NCBI GenBank assembly: GCA_003222945.1
Contig: QHXM01000068.1
Coordinates: 1-48,622 of the forward strand
Direction: 5' to 3'
Length of the DNA stretch: 48,622 bases
Origin: Acidobacteriota bacterium
GTDB lineage: Bacteria > Acidobacteriota > Blastocatellia > Pyrinomonadales > Pyrinomonadaceae
Part shown: piece by piece, positions 8,623 through 16,878 of the stretch
How the letters are laid out: every line of letters begins with the position of its first letter
Position numbering within the stretch: position 1 is the first letter of the stretch
The notes under the pieces: generated by a model
What the model saw: the letters and a program-made list of their open reading frames with translations, nothing else
What the model was told of the DNA's origin: nothing
Database searches by the model: none
Position numbers and translations under genes: made by a program

Positions 8623-10775
8623 TATTTGCACTCCTGATAGCGCGTGCCAGCGAAAGCAACAGAGCCTAACGAAGATGTCACTGTCCCGCTCATGACAGCC
8701 ATAATCCCTTCCCCGCCACAAGGGGCGAGCGCTAAATCCAGATAGATTGTCCCTTCAAATTTCAAATCAACGCTATTGCCGCCAAGAACTACCGTTGAGG
8801 TGAAGCTAAACCTTTTTTCATTGGTGATCTGACCACTGATCTCTGCCGGTTCAAAAGGGCCTTCGATCATTCCACTTAGCCTCTTGCCTTGCTGCTTGAG
8901 CATCAACGTTGCGGGAACTTTCTGATCGTCAATTACAAGACTGATCTTCCATGTCCCTGAAGCTTCTGTGTCGGCCAGCGCTGCGCTCGCAAGAGTTTTT
9001 GAAGTTGAAGATGAAGCGGGCGGATTGCCGCTCGGCTGCTCAGGCGTAGGAGTGGGCTGCGCCTGCGGCGAAGAACTCGGTGCAGCCGTTGTTGGTCCGC
9101 CGCCCGCTCTTGTTCCTGTGAACGTGCCGGGCGAGAGGCCGACAACAGTGACGCTGCCGCTCATCTCGTTGCCGGCGATTCTGCCTGAAAGGGTCGCTTC
9201 ATGCGTCTGGCCTTGAAAGGTTATGGGAACGGTGATGCGCAGGTCGCCCGTCGGTCCAGCGGATGCGCTTGCAATCTGCGAGCTTCCTAGTTCGCCCTGA
9301 ATAGAGCCTCTAAGATTCTCGCCGTCCTGTTGAAGTATGAGCGTGATGGTCACGTCTCTGCTTTCCAGCTTGATGTTGACGGTCCACGAGCCGCTCGCGC
9401 CCGCGCCTCTGGGCGCAGCGATCACGGGTCTAAGTTCGACGGGCCGACCGTCAATGAAAACGTTTGTGATGCGCGCGTTGCGGTCAAGGATATTGCCGCG
9501 CGTGACTGTCAGGTTAGCGATCTTGCCGACCTCAAGACTGCCGAGTTGATTGCCGACGCCTAAAATCTCCGCCGCATTTATGGTCATCGCGCGCAAGGCT
9601 TCGTCACGCGCGAGTCCATTCTCGACCGCACGGATAGCATTGCCGATAAAATCTCTCATGTCCGTCATAGAGCCTGATTGAAATGCGAAGCGTACGTGCG
9701 CGGCTGCTAAACGACCGGCAGCCTTCGGCGCTTCTACGCGCTCGCGCAGGACACGCAAGGGTTCAGGGTCTGCTTCGGCAACTTGCGCAGTAGTGCGACG
9801 CGGAAAGTTGAGCGAGAGCAGCACGGGCACGTTCATCTCGCGCAAGCGATCCGTGACCTTCCAACTCTCTTCGCCTCCGGCGATGATGACTTTCAGATTG
9901 AATTCTTGCGCGAGATCGAGCGCACGACGAATCTCACGCTCAGTGTTGGCCTGCATAACGACGGGCATGTCGCGCGTAATCAAGGGAACGAGCGCTGCGA
10001 GCGAGCGGTCCTGCGTCGGGCGACGAATGCCGCGCGGGTTCTGTTCGTATGTCACGTGCGAATCGCGGTAACGCTGCGCGTCCAGAAGCATCTGCCTGAT
10101 GGAAGAGAAGACGCCAAGAAGCGAACCCGGATACGTGCCTGAGCGAAGCGGCGTAAAGCCTATGTGAAGCGCAACGGGCGAGCGCACGATCATCTGTCTG
10201 GGCGTGTCGCCTGAGAGATTGATGAAAGCGGACTGGCCTATGAAGATTCCTTCGCGCGGCGCGGTTAAGGCAGAAGTGATGCCAGCGTTGCGCTCTGCAT
10301 CTATCTGGTCGCTGCTTGTTTGTATAACATTCTCTGCCATGACTTCGGGTTGAAGTCCCGGAGGCTGCGCGGAGTTCGGCGCAGTGATGAGCGTTGCTTG
10401 CGGCGCTGCGAAGATAGAAGGAAGACCCGCGCCGCTTCGACCCGTAGCGGCTGAAGGCGACGGGCTTGGCTGCGGCATACCCAAAGTTGTGTTGGCGTCA
10501 ATCAGTCCCGGATAGACCGTTAGCCCCGCGCCGTCAATGACGCGCGCATCTGCCGGTGCCGCGACGTTAGCTCCGACGGCTGCGATCAGCCCGTTGCGTA
10601 TAACGATTGTGCCGCGCTGAATCTCCGGTCCGGTGACGGGAACTATGTGCGCGTTAGTGATGGCATAAGTGTCTATGGTGGCGCTGCGCTGCGCGTGTGT
10701 TGTCGGCGTGACGCGCGCGGTCAATGCAAAGAAGAGAGCGAGCACGCAGATGATTAGCAGTTGACGAATTCGCAT
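8622..10775 (-). CDS. Exported amidohydrolase-like protein with duplicated C-terminal beta domain, HxH absent (first gene of operon)
   Basis: A 717-residue product, long for this family. A signal peptide ends near THAQ (residue 29). The amidohydrolase part spans about 35-465. It has [12 protein letters not shown] where PGxIDxHxH is expected, so the metal-binding histidines are missing. The composite domain near 430-460 ([19 protein letters not shown]) is well kept. The C-terminal 250 residues hold two copies of a lipocalin-like beta module ([11 protein letters not shown]... to FTGTR, and [11 protein letters not shown]... to FAGTR), separated by a Ser/Pro/Thr linker. The stop overlaps the next start by one base (TAATG), and the AGGAG for that next gene lies within this one, giving translational coupling. 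Confidence 0.88.
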   Translation of the reverse strand: MRIRQLLIICVLALFFALTARVTPTTHAQRSATIDTYAITNAHIVPVTGPEIQRGTIVIRNGLIAAVGANVAAPADARVIDGAGLTVYPGLIDANTTLGMPQPSPSPSAATGRSGAGLPSIFAAPQATLITAPNSAQPPGLQPEVMAENVIQTSSDQIDAERNAGITSALTAPREGIFIGQSAFINLSGDTPRQMIVRSPVALHIGFTPLRSGTYPGSLLGVFSSIRQMLLDAQRYRDSHVTYEQNPRGIRRPTQDRSLAALVPLITRDMPVVMQANTEREIRRALDLAQEFNLKVIIAGGEESWKVTDRLREMNVPVLLSLNFPRRTTAQVAEADPEPLRVLRERVEAPKAAGRLAAAHVRFAFQSGSMTDMRDFIGNAIRAVENGLARDEALRAMTINAAEILGVGNQLGSLEVGKIANLTVTRGNILDRNARITNVFIDGRPVELRPVIAAPRGAGASGSWTVNIKLESRDVTITLILQQDGENLRGSIQGELGSSQIASASAGPTGDLRITVPITFQGQTHEATLSGRIAGNEMSGSVTVVGLSPGTFTGTRAGGGPTTAAPSSSPQAQPTPTPEQPSGNPPASSSTSKTLASAALADTEASGTWKISLVIDDQKVPATLMLKQQGKRLSGMIEGPFEPAEISGQITNEKRFSFTSTVVLGGNSVDLKFEGTIYLDLALAPCGGEGIMAVMSGTVTSSLGSVAFAGTRYQECK

Positions 10776-10790
10776 AAGTTTATTGGGCTT

Positions 10791-10826
10791 GAATAAAAAG
10801 GGCAGACTGCCCCACAGAAGCTGCCC
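10791..10826 (-). terminator. Terminator-like hairpin in the leader of the amidohydrolase operon (possible attenuator)
   Basis: Read on the minus strand, GGGCAG at 10826-10821 can pair with CTGCCC at 10805-10800, or GGGCAG at 10812-10807 with the same bases as a tight palindrome. Either is followed directly by TTTTTATTC (10799-10791). The structure ends only 15 bases before the first ATG of the operon and lies downstream of a TATAAT box, so it would be transcribed as leader. Two alternative stems sharing one arm fit a switchable attenuator (inference). Confidence 0.5.
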
Positions 10827-10843
10827 GATGTTTAAGCTTGAAG

Positions 10844-10849
10844 ATTATA
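10844..10849 (-). promoter_or_regulatory. Candidate -10 box (TATAAT) for the amidohydrolase operon
   Basis: A perfect TATAAT on the minus strand about 70 bases upstream of the first operon ATG, in an AT-rich stretch. No convincing -35 hexamer is present at 16-18 bases. It lies between the upstream terminator (10907-10944) and the leader hairpin. Confidence 0.4.
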
Positions 10850-10906
10850 TTGGGGAACTTAAAACGGTTCGTATATTAAATCAGAGGCGTGCACAGGCGC
10901 AAGAAA

Positions 10907-10944
10907 AACGAGCGAGCGTGCACAAGGCCGCGTGCTCGCTCGTT
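10907..10944 (-). terminator. Intrinsic terminator of the Cys-rich lipoprotein gene
   Basis: AACGAGCGAGC (10907-10917) and GCTCGCTCGTT (10934-10944) are a perfect 11-bp stem. On the minus strand it is followed by TTTCTT, giving a strong GC-rich stem and U-tract 45 bases after the lipoprotein stop codon. Confidence 0.8.
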
Positions 10945-10988
10945 AGAATTAATTTGGAGGCAGGTTGGCTGTTAAGAAGCTGAACGCT

Positions 10989-11420
10989 TTAGCCCTTCTT
11001 GCCAGCCGGAGCCGCTGTAGATTTCTCTCCGGTGTTCTTCTCTTCCATCGCAACCTTACCGGCTGTAGAGCAGCAGGCCGCATCGGCGCTTCCCTTGCTG
11101 GCGCAGCAGGACGATTTGCCGTCAACCATAGAAGAGCACTCGCCGTCTTTGCCGCAGCAGCCCTTCTCGCCAGCCTTTGTAGAGCACTTCATTCCGGCTG
11201 CCGAACACTTGCAGCCCTCTTTCGTGCCGCCGACTTCGCTCGTCGCGTCCGCTTTAGCAGCGACCGTATTCTCGTCCGGCTTCGAAGTGGTCGAAGAGGT
11301 CTTGTTCACGTTCGATGCGTTTGTGGAGTTGGTTGTGTTTGTTGAATTCGTTGATGCGCCGCCGCAACCCGCAAGGCTGAGCATCGTCGCTGCAAGAAGC
11401 GCAGCTAGTTTCATCTTCAT
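10989..11420 (-). CDS. Cysteine-rich lipoprotein
   Basis: A 143-residue product with ATG 11418-11420 preceded by GGGAG at 8 nt. A lipoprotein signal runs to LAGC (Cys19, the lipidation site). A disordered Asn/Thr/Ser tether follows (20-60). The next ~65 residues hold ten cysteines, partly as CC pairs (GCKCS, KGCCG, SSCCA, ACCS), in a Gly/Ser/Lys matrix. The end is Lys/Ala/Gly-rich. This is an envelope-anchored metal-binding or disulphide-rich protein (inference; no family recognised). A plus-strand frame over the same bases has no signal or domain and is a shadow. It has its own terminator. Confidence 0.85.
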   Translation of the reverse strand: MKMKLAALLAATMLSLAGCGGASTNSTNTTNSTNASNVNKTSSTTSKPDENTVAAKADATSEVGGTKEGCKCSAAGMKCSTKAGEKGCCGKDGECSSMVDGKSSCCASKGSADAACCSTAGKVAMEEKNTGEKSTAAPAGKKG

Positions 11421-11671
11421 CGATTTTCTCCCTATTCTGAGCCTATGAAATTTAGTGAACCTCGTTTGCGTGTCCGACCTTCTAGGACCAGCGCGAACGA
11501 GTTGCCCTGAGTCTTTAATAGCCTGATACTGAATCTCGGTTGGTCCGTGACGAATCGAAAATCAAAGCTCTGGAGCTTTTCGGTAAATCAGCATTGAATC
11601 CAGCCGAGCGATTCCTTAGGATGGCGGATGATACATTAGTTCGCGGCACGCGCGCAAGAGTTTATGATAAA

Positions 11672-13144
11672 ATGAGACGAAGAGAATTTTTGCAAAGAGG
11701 CTTGCTAAGTCTAGCTGCGATTCCTGCCTTCAGATTTGAGACGCTGGCTGCGGGCAAGGAATTGCGACGCCCGCGCACGCCGAAGAGAGTCGTTATAATC
11801 GGAGCGGGGCTTGCGGGTCTCTCCGCCTGTTATCAACTGACGCAGGCGGGCCACGACGTGACAATATTGGAAGCTAGAACGCGCGCTGGCGGTCGCGTTC
11901 ACACGCTGCGCGAGCCGTTCGCCGATGGTCTTCACGCGGAGGCGGGCGCGATGTTCATCCCCGATTCTCACGACCTGACGATGCATTATGTCAGGCTCTT
12001 TCGCATTCCTCTGATTCCTATCCCGATGCAGAAACGCTCGTCCGTTCTTTATCTCAATGGAAAGCGGTTCACCTCAGAAGATGAGCGCACAATCAATCGG
12101 CTTCTGACTCTCTCGCCCGAAGAGAAGAGATTGGGACTCGACGGCATGACCGATAAATATCTCATCCCGGTCTTGAACGAAATGGGCGATGCGAGGTCAA
12201 CGGATTGGCCGCCTGAGCGATTGAAGAAGTATGACCGTATCTCTTACGCGGAGTTCCTGCGTAGTCGCGGCGCGACGCCCGATGCGCTGCGCCTTCTCAG
12301 ATTGAACGACGCGGATTTGACGGGAGATGGAGTTGACGCGGTTTCTGCTCTGATGGTTCTGCGCGAATCGGCGCTCAATCAGAACGCCGTCGAGTTGTAC
12401 ACTGTGAGAGGCGGGACTGATCTTCTACCGAAGGCTCTGGCCGCGCATCTCGCGTCGAAGATTCGCTACGGCTCGCCCGTCACAAAGATAGAACAGGATG
12501 CGCGCCAGGTGCGCGTTTCGTTCTTGCAGGCAGGCAACCGAGAAACTGTTACTGCCGATTATCTAATCTCGGCGATTCCGTTCACCATTCTCAGAGAGAT
12601 TGAAGTCACACCGCAGTTTTCAGAGCAGAAGCAGAGGGCTATTAGAGAACTTCAGTACACTTCGGTTGTGCGCGTTTATGTTCAATCGAGAAGAGAATTC
12701 TGGACCGACGCCGGGCTTGGCGTCTCAGCCTACACGGATTTGCCTATCATGGCTATCATCAATTCGACTCTCAATCAACCGGGCACGCGCGGCATACTCG
12801 AATCCTACATGGCGGGCGAGAATGCAAGGCGCGCGGCGGCGATGAGCGAAGGCGAGCGATTAGATTTCACAGCTTCTGAGATGGAGAAGGTCTATCCGGG
12901 CGTTCGCAAAAACTTTGAGGGCGGCGCGTCCGTTGCGTGGGATGAGGACAGGTGGGCGCGAGGCGCTTACAGTTGGTTTAAGCCGGGACAGATGACGAAA
13001 CTTCTGCCACACATAGCGCGCACGGAAGGGCGCATACACTTCGCGGGCGAGCACACATCTTCCTGGCCCGGATGGATGCAGGGAGCATTTCAATCGGGCC
13101 ACCGCGCGGCGCGCGAAATCAATGAGGCTGAAGGAACAAGTTGA
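11672..13144 (+). CDS. Tat-exported FAD-dependent amine oxidase (monoamine oxidase-like)
   Basis: A 490-residue flavoprotein. ATG 11672 was chosen because it places a twin-arginine signal (MRRREFLQRG) at the N-terminus; the frame is open upstream to 11540. The Rossmann FAD motif is VVIIGAGLAGLSACYQL with the partner EARTRAGGRVHTL just after it. The C-terminal flavin-contact motif is IHFAGEHTSSWPGWMQGAFQSG. This architecture is the amino-oxidase family (MAO, polyamine oxidase, L-amino-acid oxidase); the substrate cannot be read from sequence. The product is folded with FAD in the cytoplasm and exported. No obvious operon partner; the next gene is separated by 148 bp. Confidence 0.9.
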   Translation: MRRREFLQRGLLSLAAIPAFRFETLAAGKELRRPRTPKRVVIIGAGLAGLSACYQLTQAGHDVTILEARTRAGGRVHTLREPFADGLHAEAGAMFIPDSHDLTMHYVRLFRIPLIPIPMQKRSSVLYLNGKRFTSEDERTINRLLTLSPEEKRLGLDGMTDKYLIPVLNEMGDARSTDWPPERLKKYDRISYAEFLRSRGATPDALRLLRLNDADLTGDGVDAVSALMVLRESALNQNAVELYTVRGGTDLLPKALAAHLASKIRYGSPVTKIEQDARQVRVSFLQAGNRETVTADYLISAIPFTILREIEVTPQFSEQKQRAIRELQYTSVVRVYVQSRREFWTDAGLGVSAYTDLPIMAIINSTLNQPGTRGILESYMAGENARRAAAMSEGERLDFTASEMEKVYPGVRKNFEGGASVAWDEDRWARGAYSWFKPGQMTKLLPHIARTEGRIHFAGEHTSSWPGWMQGAFQSGHRAAREINEAEGTS

Positions 13145-13292
13145 CTTTAGAAAGGAATCCGGCATACGCTTCATCTCGCAAGTGACAAGCATCTGGCGGA
13201 CCAGGTCACTTCGTTTAATCATCCAATGGTTAAAGTCTCTTGAAAGACTAAGACAAAAAACGTTTCCCTAAACATTAAGAAGGAGCTTTTCG

Positions 13293-13502
13293 ATGAAATC
13301 CACAATCTTGAGAGCAGTTAAAACAATTGCTCTATCCCTCGTGCTTACATTCGGCGCATCCGGCCTTGTCTTCGCTAACGGCGCAGGCAATGGCGCTGGC
13401 AAGAAGCCAGCCGCTCACGCCAACGGCGGCGGCAACGGCGCTGGCGGCAGCAGAAGAAGGACCAGGCATCACAGAGCAACTAGACACCACAGGAAACACT
13501 GA
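13293..13502 (+). CDS. Small exported Gly/Asn-rich protein with Arg/His-rich tail
   Basis: 69 residues with AAGGAG 8 nt before ATG 13293. A clean signal peptide ends at VFAN (about residue 29). The mature part is Gly/Asn/Ala-rich (GAGNGAGKK, GGGNGAGG) and ends in a strongly basic tail (SRRRTRHHRATRHHRKH). The mature protein is about 40 residues. Function is unknown. Binding of polyanions or metals in the envelope is possible (inference). Two other genes in the window (17361-17633 and 42698-43015) share the plan of a signal peptide followed by an Arg/His-rich mature part. Confidence 0.75.
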   Translation: MKSTILRAVKTIALSLVLTFGASGLVFANGAGNGAGKKPAAHANGGGNGAGGSRRRTRHHRATRHHRKH

Positions 13503-13505
13503 GGT

Positions 13506-13593
13506 AATTAAGAATTACAAATTAAGAATTAAAAATGGAAGATGAGAGGCGCGCTCTTTGTCTTCCATTTTTAATTCTTGACGTTTAATTCCT
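13506..13593. repeat. AATTAAG-type heptad repeat with perfect 19-bp inverted repeat (bidirectional terminator)
   Basis: From 13506 the sequence is a run of 7-mers: AATTAAG, AATTACA, AATTAAG, AATTAAA, AATGGAA, GATGAGA. Bases 13524-13542 and 13561-13579 form a perfect 19-bp inverted repeat with an 18-nt loop. It starts right after the stop of the small plus-strand gene and contains the stop codon of the convergent minus-strand gene (13585-13587). It probably terminates both. The style matches STRR heptanucleotide repeats. Confidence 0.85.
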
Positions 13594-14892
13594 AAGCGAT
13601 GTGGACTCACGCGCCCAGCGCTTCAGCATCGGCTCAACTTCCGGGAAACTCAACCTCTCATCACGCAGCGTGTATTCACACAGCCCGTTAATCGCAGTCT
13701 CTGTCGCGTGGTATCTCTCATAAACATCGTTATTATGCACGTCGCCCCAGCTACCATCCCTGTTCTGGTGTGCGAGCAGGAACAGTGTGCCCTTATTTAT
13801 CAGCGGGTCAGAGTCATCTAATCCGAAGGACTTCAACGAGTCCATTATCTCGCCTATCATGTCCGCGTCCCGCGCGGCCAAGGCTTTCGGCAGACTTGCT
13901 TTTAAGAATTCATGCTCTTGCGGAAGCAGTTGCGTGTCCAGGCGATAGGTCCAGAAATCGTTGAGCGTATAGACGAGGTGCGTGATCGAATAGACGGCGT
14001 CAATGAACTCCACATCCGTCCCGCGACCCTTAGCACGGTAAGGCGCAAGGGCGGGCAACCACCTGAGCACATCTGCGTAATGCGCGCCGAGCGTGATGCC
14101 GTAGTGGTCGCCCATGTGTGTAGTGACGAGCGCATCGTACCAAACATCGTAGCGCGTTCTCATCGCAAGCCGCCTCTTGCACACGTGACAGAACTTAGCG
14201 CCGCGCGGGTTGTCGTTCGCCCCGTCGTACTCGCACTCATCAGGCACGTCTGCTGGCGGCGGTTCGCCCTTTGGGTCGAAACTGAGAAAGTCGCGCGCCG
14301 TGAACCGTAAAGCCGCACGGCGTATCTCTTCTTTGAGTTGGTCGTCACGCAAGCCCAAGCTTTCGATTGCATCCAAGCCGGAGACGAAATCAATAATCGT
14401 ATCGGCGTCTGCGTCTTTTGGGAGCGCGCGGTGTGTTAGAAGCCATCTGCGTGCGCAGGCAATCGCCATGTCGCGCGCCATTTGGCGCAAGCGCTCATCC
14501 CGGACCGTGTTCGAGATGGCCGCGAACCACCACACGTAGTCCGAGCCGTAGTCTGCGAAGTTGGCAGGGCTACGCGCGGTGCGATAGACGAAACGCATCC
14601 CGCGCTCAATCGCGCCTTCACGCTCTGCATCGGCAAATCCATCTACCCGCTCGATTGAGCGGCTTTGTTCCTCTACTTGCCACTCCGAAGCTGGATGACG
14701 TTGCGTGATTTTAGGTTTGACGGGTAATGCTCGCGCCTTACTGAAACTTTCACCGAAGCGAAATAGAGTTGCTTGAGTAAACTCTTCGCGGATTTGAGTA
14801 AAGGTTTTTTTAGAAGAAGCGGCTTGGCTTATGTGAAACGCGCCCGCAGAGATGAGCGCCGTGAGCAAAAAAGAGATCGGCTTTCTGAGCAT
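13585..14892 (-). CDS. Secreted protein of unknown function, alpha-toroid (cyclase/prenyltransferase-like) C-terminus
   Basis: A 435-residue product. ATG 14890-14892 was chosen because it opens a signal peptide (MLRKPISFLLTALISAGAF... ending HISQA). The body is helical. Near the C-terminus HQNRDGSWGD followed by HATETAINGL resembles the QxxDGSWG helix-turn repeat of alpha/alpha toroid proteins such as terpene cyclases. A zinc-ribbon-like element lies mid-protein (CEYDG, NPRGAKFCHVCKR), in which one of the four expected ligands appears to be Asp. No DxDD cyclase acid motif was seen, so cyclase activity is not supported. Function unknown. Confidence 0.75.
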   Translation of the reverse strand: MLRKPISFLLTALISAGAFHISQAASSKKTFTQIREEFTQATLFRFGESFSKARALPVKPKITQRHPASEWQVEEQSRSIERVDGFADAEREGAIERGMRFVYRTARSPANFADYGSDYVWWFAAISNTVRDERLRQMARDMAIACARRWLLTHRALPKDADADTIIDFVSGLDAIESLGLRDDQLKEEIRRAALRFTARDFLSFDPKGEPPPADVPDECEYDGANDNPRGAKFCHVCKRRLAMRTRYDVWYDALVTTHMGDHYGITLGAHYADVLRWLPALAPYRAKGRGTDVEFIDAVYSITHLVYTLNDFWTYRLDTQLLPQEHEFLKASLPKALAARDADMIGEIMDSLKSFGLDDSDPLINKGTLFLLAHQNRDGSWGDVHNNDVYERYHATETAINGLCEYTLRDERLSFPEVEPMLKRWARESTSLRN

Positions 14893-15015
14893 AGCCAATA
14901 ACTTGCGGCGATAGGTACAAAGCTTAAAGCTGCGCACTCGTTTATCAGTTGAATCTCGATTGACAATTCCGCGCGTCTGCTCGTCAAAACCGTTCACATA
15001 GAGACTAAATTTGCA

Positions 15016-15297
15016 TTACCACTCGACGCTACCTTCTTTTGTGGTATCAATCTGCGCGAGTTCGTTTGAGCCGTAGAAGAAGGCTTTCATGTTGTCAAAG
15101 AGAAAGCCGTGTGTGTCCGGGTTGGAGAGGTCAAGTCCAAAGTGGTTGATAATCTGCGTCTGCTTCTGTAGCCACTCGGCCCAGCAGGGCTGACAGACTT
15201 CCGCTCCTATCTTCTGCCCTAGTTCGGTTGGAACGGGCGCGTATCCGAGCGCTGGACGTTTTTCGCCGCAACGCGCGCACCTGATCTTGTCTGACAT
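15016..15297 (-). CDS. YggX-like (Fe(2+)-trafficking protein family) small protein with extra cysteines
   Basis: 93 residues preceded by AAGGAGGAG. The pattern LGQKIGAEVCQPCWAEWLQKQ-TQIINHFGLDL follows the YggX/Fe(2+)-trafficking family, which protects Fe-S enzymes from oxidative damage in enterobacteria. The N-terminal CARC (C7, C10) and CQPC (C35, C38) would form a four-cysteine zinc or iron knuckle; classical YggX has fewer cysteines. It sits immediately downstream of a peroxiredoxin gene on the same strand (18-bp gap), so the two probably form an oxidative-stress operon. Cytoplasmic. The family call rests on motif spacing only. Confidence 0.7.
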   Translation of the reverse strand: MSDKIRCARCGEKRPALGYAPVPTELGQKIGAEVCQPCWAEWLQKQTQIINHFGLDLSNPDTHGFLFDNMKAFFYGSNELAQIDTTKEGSVEW

Positions 15298-15315
15298 AAA
15301 ACTCCTCCTTGCTGA

Positions 15316-15825
15316 TTACAATAGCACGCTGCGGCCAGCGCCTACACTTGCTCCGTCCGACTGCGCCATTCTGATAGCCTCTATCACCTGATTATCTTTC
15401 GGACGAAACAGAGAGAGCGGCTCGACCTTGCGATAGCGTATGACGCCGTTGGCATCTATTACGATGACCGCTCGTGCGCTTCTGTGTCTTAGCCACGAGC
15501 GCACGCCGTAGAGTTTCGTCACCTTCTCATACGGGTCTGACAAGAGTGTCATGGGAAGCTGGTGGTTTTCGCTGAACTTGTGATGCGATTCAACAGTGTC
15601 GGTTGAGATGCCGACTATCTCCGCGCCCGTAGCGACGTAATCGGTCCAGCGGTCACGCACGGAGCACAATTGTCTGGTGCAGATTGGCGTTTCGTCGCCC
15701 GGATAAAAGAGCAGAACTACGACCTGCCCGCGCCTATCCGCCAGACGCCAGTCTTCGCCAAGCCCATCCTTCAAGGTGAAGTCTGGAGCCTGTTCGTCAA
15801 CATGAATTCCAACGGGCCAACTCAT
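15316..15825 (-). CDS. Peroxiredoxin, Bcp/AhpC-TSA type
   Basis: 169 residues from ATG 15823-15825 (MSWPVGIHVDEQAPDF); a longer open frame upstream lacks conservation. The thioredoxin-fold active site reads YPGDETPICTRQLC: Pro42, Thr46 and peroxidatic Cys49, with Cys54 five residues on as in the two-Cys Bcp subgroup. Arg in the GVRSWLRHRSARAVIVID region fits the conserved arginine. It reduces hydroperoxides using thioredoxin-like donors. The YggX-like gene lies 18 bp downstream and thyA is divergent 163 bp away. Confidence 0.9.
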   Translation of the reverse strand: MSWPVGIHVDEQAPDFTLKDGLGEDWRLADRRGQVVVLLFYPGDETPICTRQLCSVRDRWTDYVATGAEIVGISTDTVESHHKFSENHQLPMTLLSDPYEKVTKLYGVRSWLRHRSARAVIVIDANGVIRYRKVEPLSLFRPKDNQVIEAIRMAQSDGASVGAGRSVLL

Positions 15826-15988
15826 ATTCGCTTTTTTGCAACTCTGGCGAGAGCAACGACGGTCAGGAAAATCCACTTCAGCGCTTTTGCCTTCTCTTAA
15901 GCTGTTGCCGAAAACTTTCCTTTATTGCGAAGCTCTTATAACATCGCATCGCTCTTTTTCCAAATTGCAGGGCCGCAAAGAGAAGTTG

Positions 15989-16846
15989 ATGAGCCGCATG
16001 AAACAGTATCAAGACCTGCTTAGATCGATTCTCGAAAATGGACGAGAACACCTTGACCGCACGGGCGTCGGCACAATCTCGCACTTCGGCTATCAAACGC
16101 GCTTTGACCTGAGAGAGGGCTTTCCCATTGTGACGACGAAGAAGATTCCGTTTCGCTGGGTTGCTGAAGAACTTTTTTGGTTTTTATCAGGCGACACGAA
16201 CGAATCGAATCTGCGTGCGCGCGGCGTGGACATCTGGAAAGAGTGGGCGGACGTTGAGCACACTGGCCGATTCGGGCGCGTTGAAGGCGACCTCGGACCG
16301 ATCTACGGTTACCTGTGGCGCTCCTTCGGCGGCAACTATCCAGCGAGAGACGGCGTGGACCAGATTGCGCGGCTCGTTGAGACAATTGAGAAGAGTCCAA
16401 ACTCGCGCCGACTGATAGTGACTGGCTGGGACCCGCGCGTCTCGGATGAAGTTGATCTTCCGCCATGTCACACGCTCTGGCAGATGAAGGTTGAAGGCGA
16501 GCGAGTTCTTCATTGCCAGCTTTATCAACGCTCGGCAGACGCCTTTCTCGGAGTGCCTTTCAATATAAGCTCCTACGCTCTGCTGACGCACATGATCGCG
16601 CACGTGTGCCGATTGGAAGTCGGAGAGTTCATCTACACGCTCGGCGATTATCACATCTACAAGAATCATCTCGCGCAGGTCGAAGAGTTGCTTGCGCGCG
16701 AGCCTTTGCCACTGCCGCGTATTGAAATAAGAGACGAAGAGAAAAGGCTTCGCGGCATGACGGGTCTGCTCAGTATGCGTTATGAGAACTTGAATCTAAT
16801 CGGATATGCTTCGCACGGAAAGATAGCTGCGCCCGTCGCGGTCTGA
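15989..16846 (+). CDS. thyA: Thymidylate synthase
   Basis: 285 residues from ATG 15989; a second Met at 15998 (MKQYQDLL) is nearly as plausible and matches the usual start of the family. It converts dUMP to dTMP using methylene-tetrahydrofolate. The motifs are in order: HLDRTGVGTIS, WFLSGDTN, GDLGPIYGYLWR, the active-site LPPCHTLWQ with Cys160, RSADAFLGVPFNISSYALL, and GDYHIYKNH for dUMP binding. Length is normal for the family. folA follows after 32 bp, which is logical because ThyA generates the dihydrofolate that FolA recycles. Confidence 0.97.
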   Translation: MSRMKQYQDLLRSILENGREHLDRTGVGTISHFGYQTRFDLREGFPIVTTKKIPFRWVAEELFWFLSGDTNESNLRARGVDIWKEWADVEHTGRFGRVEGDLGPIYGYLWRSFGGNYPARDGVDQIARLVETIEKSPNSRRLIVTGWDPRVSDEVDLPPCHTLWQMKVEGERVLHCQLYQRSADAFLGVPFNISSYALLTHMIAHVCRLEVGEFIYTLGDYHIYKNHLAQVEELLAREPLPLPRIEIRDEEKRLRGMTGLLSMRYENLNLIGYASHGKIAAPVAV

Positions 16847-16878
16847 AAATCTTTCGTGCGAAGTGAAATCTCAAAGTT

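Noticed and set aside
10999-11448. Plus-strand frame opposite the Cys-rich lipoprotein
   Set aside because: No signal or domain; the minus strand has a lipobox, a ribosome-binding site and a terminator.
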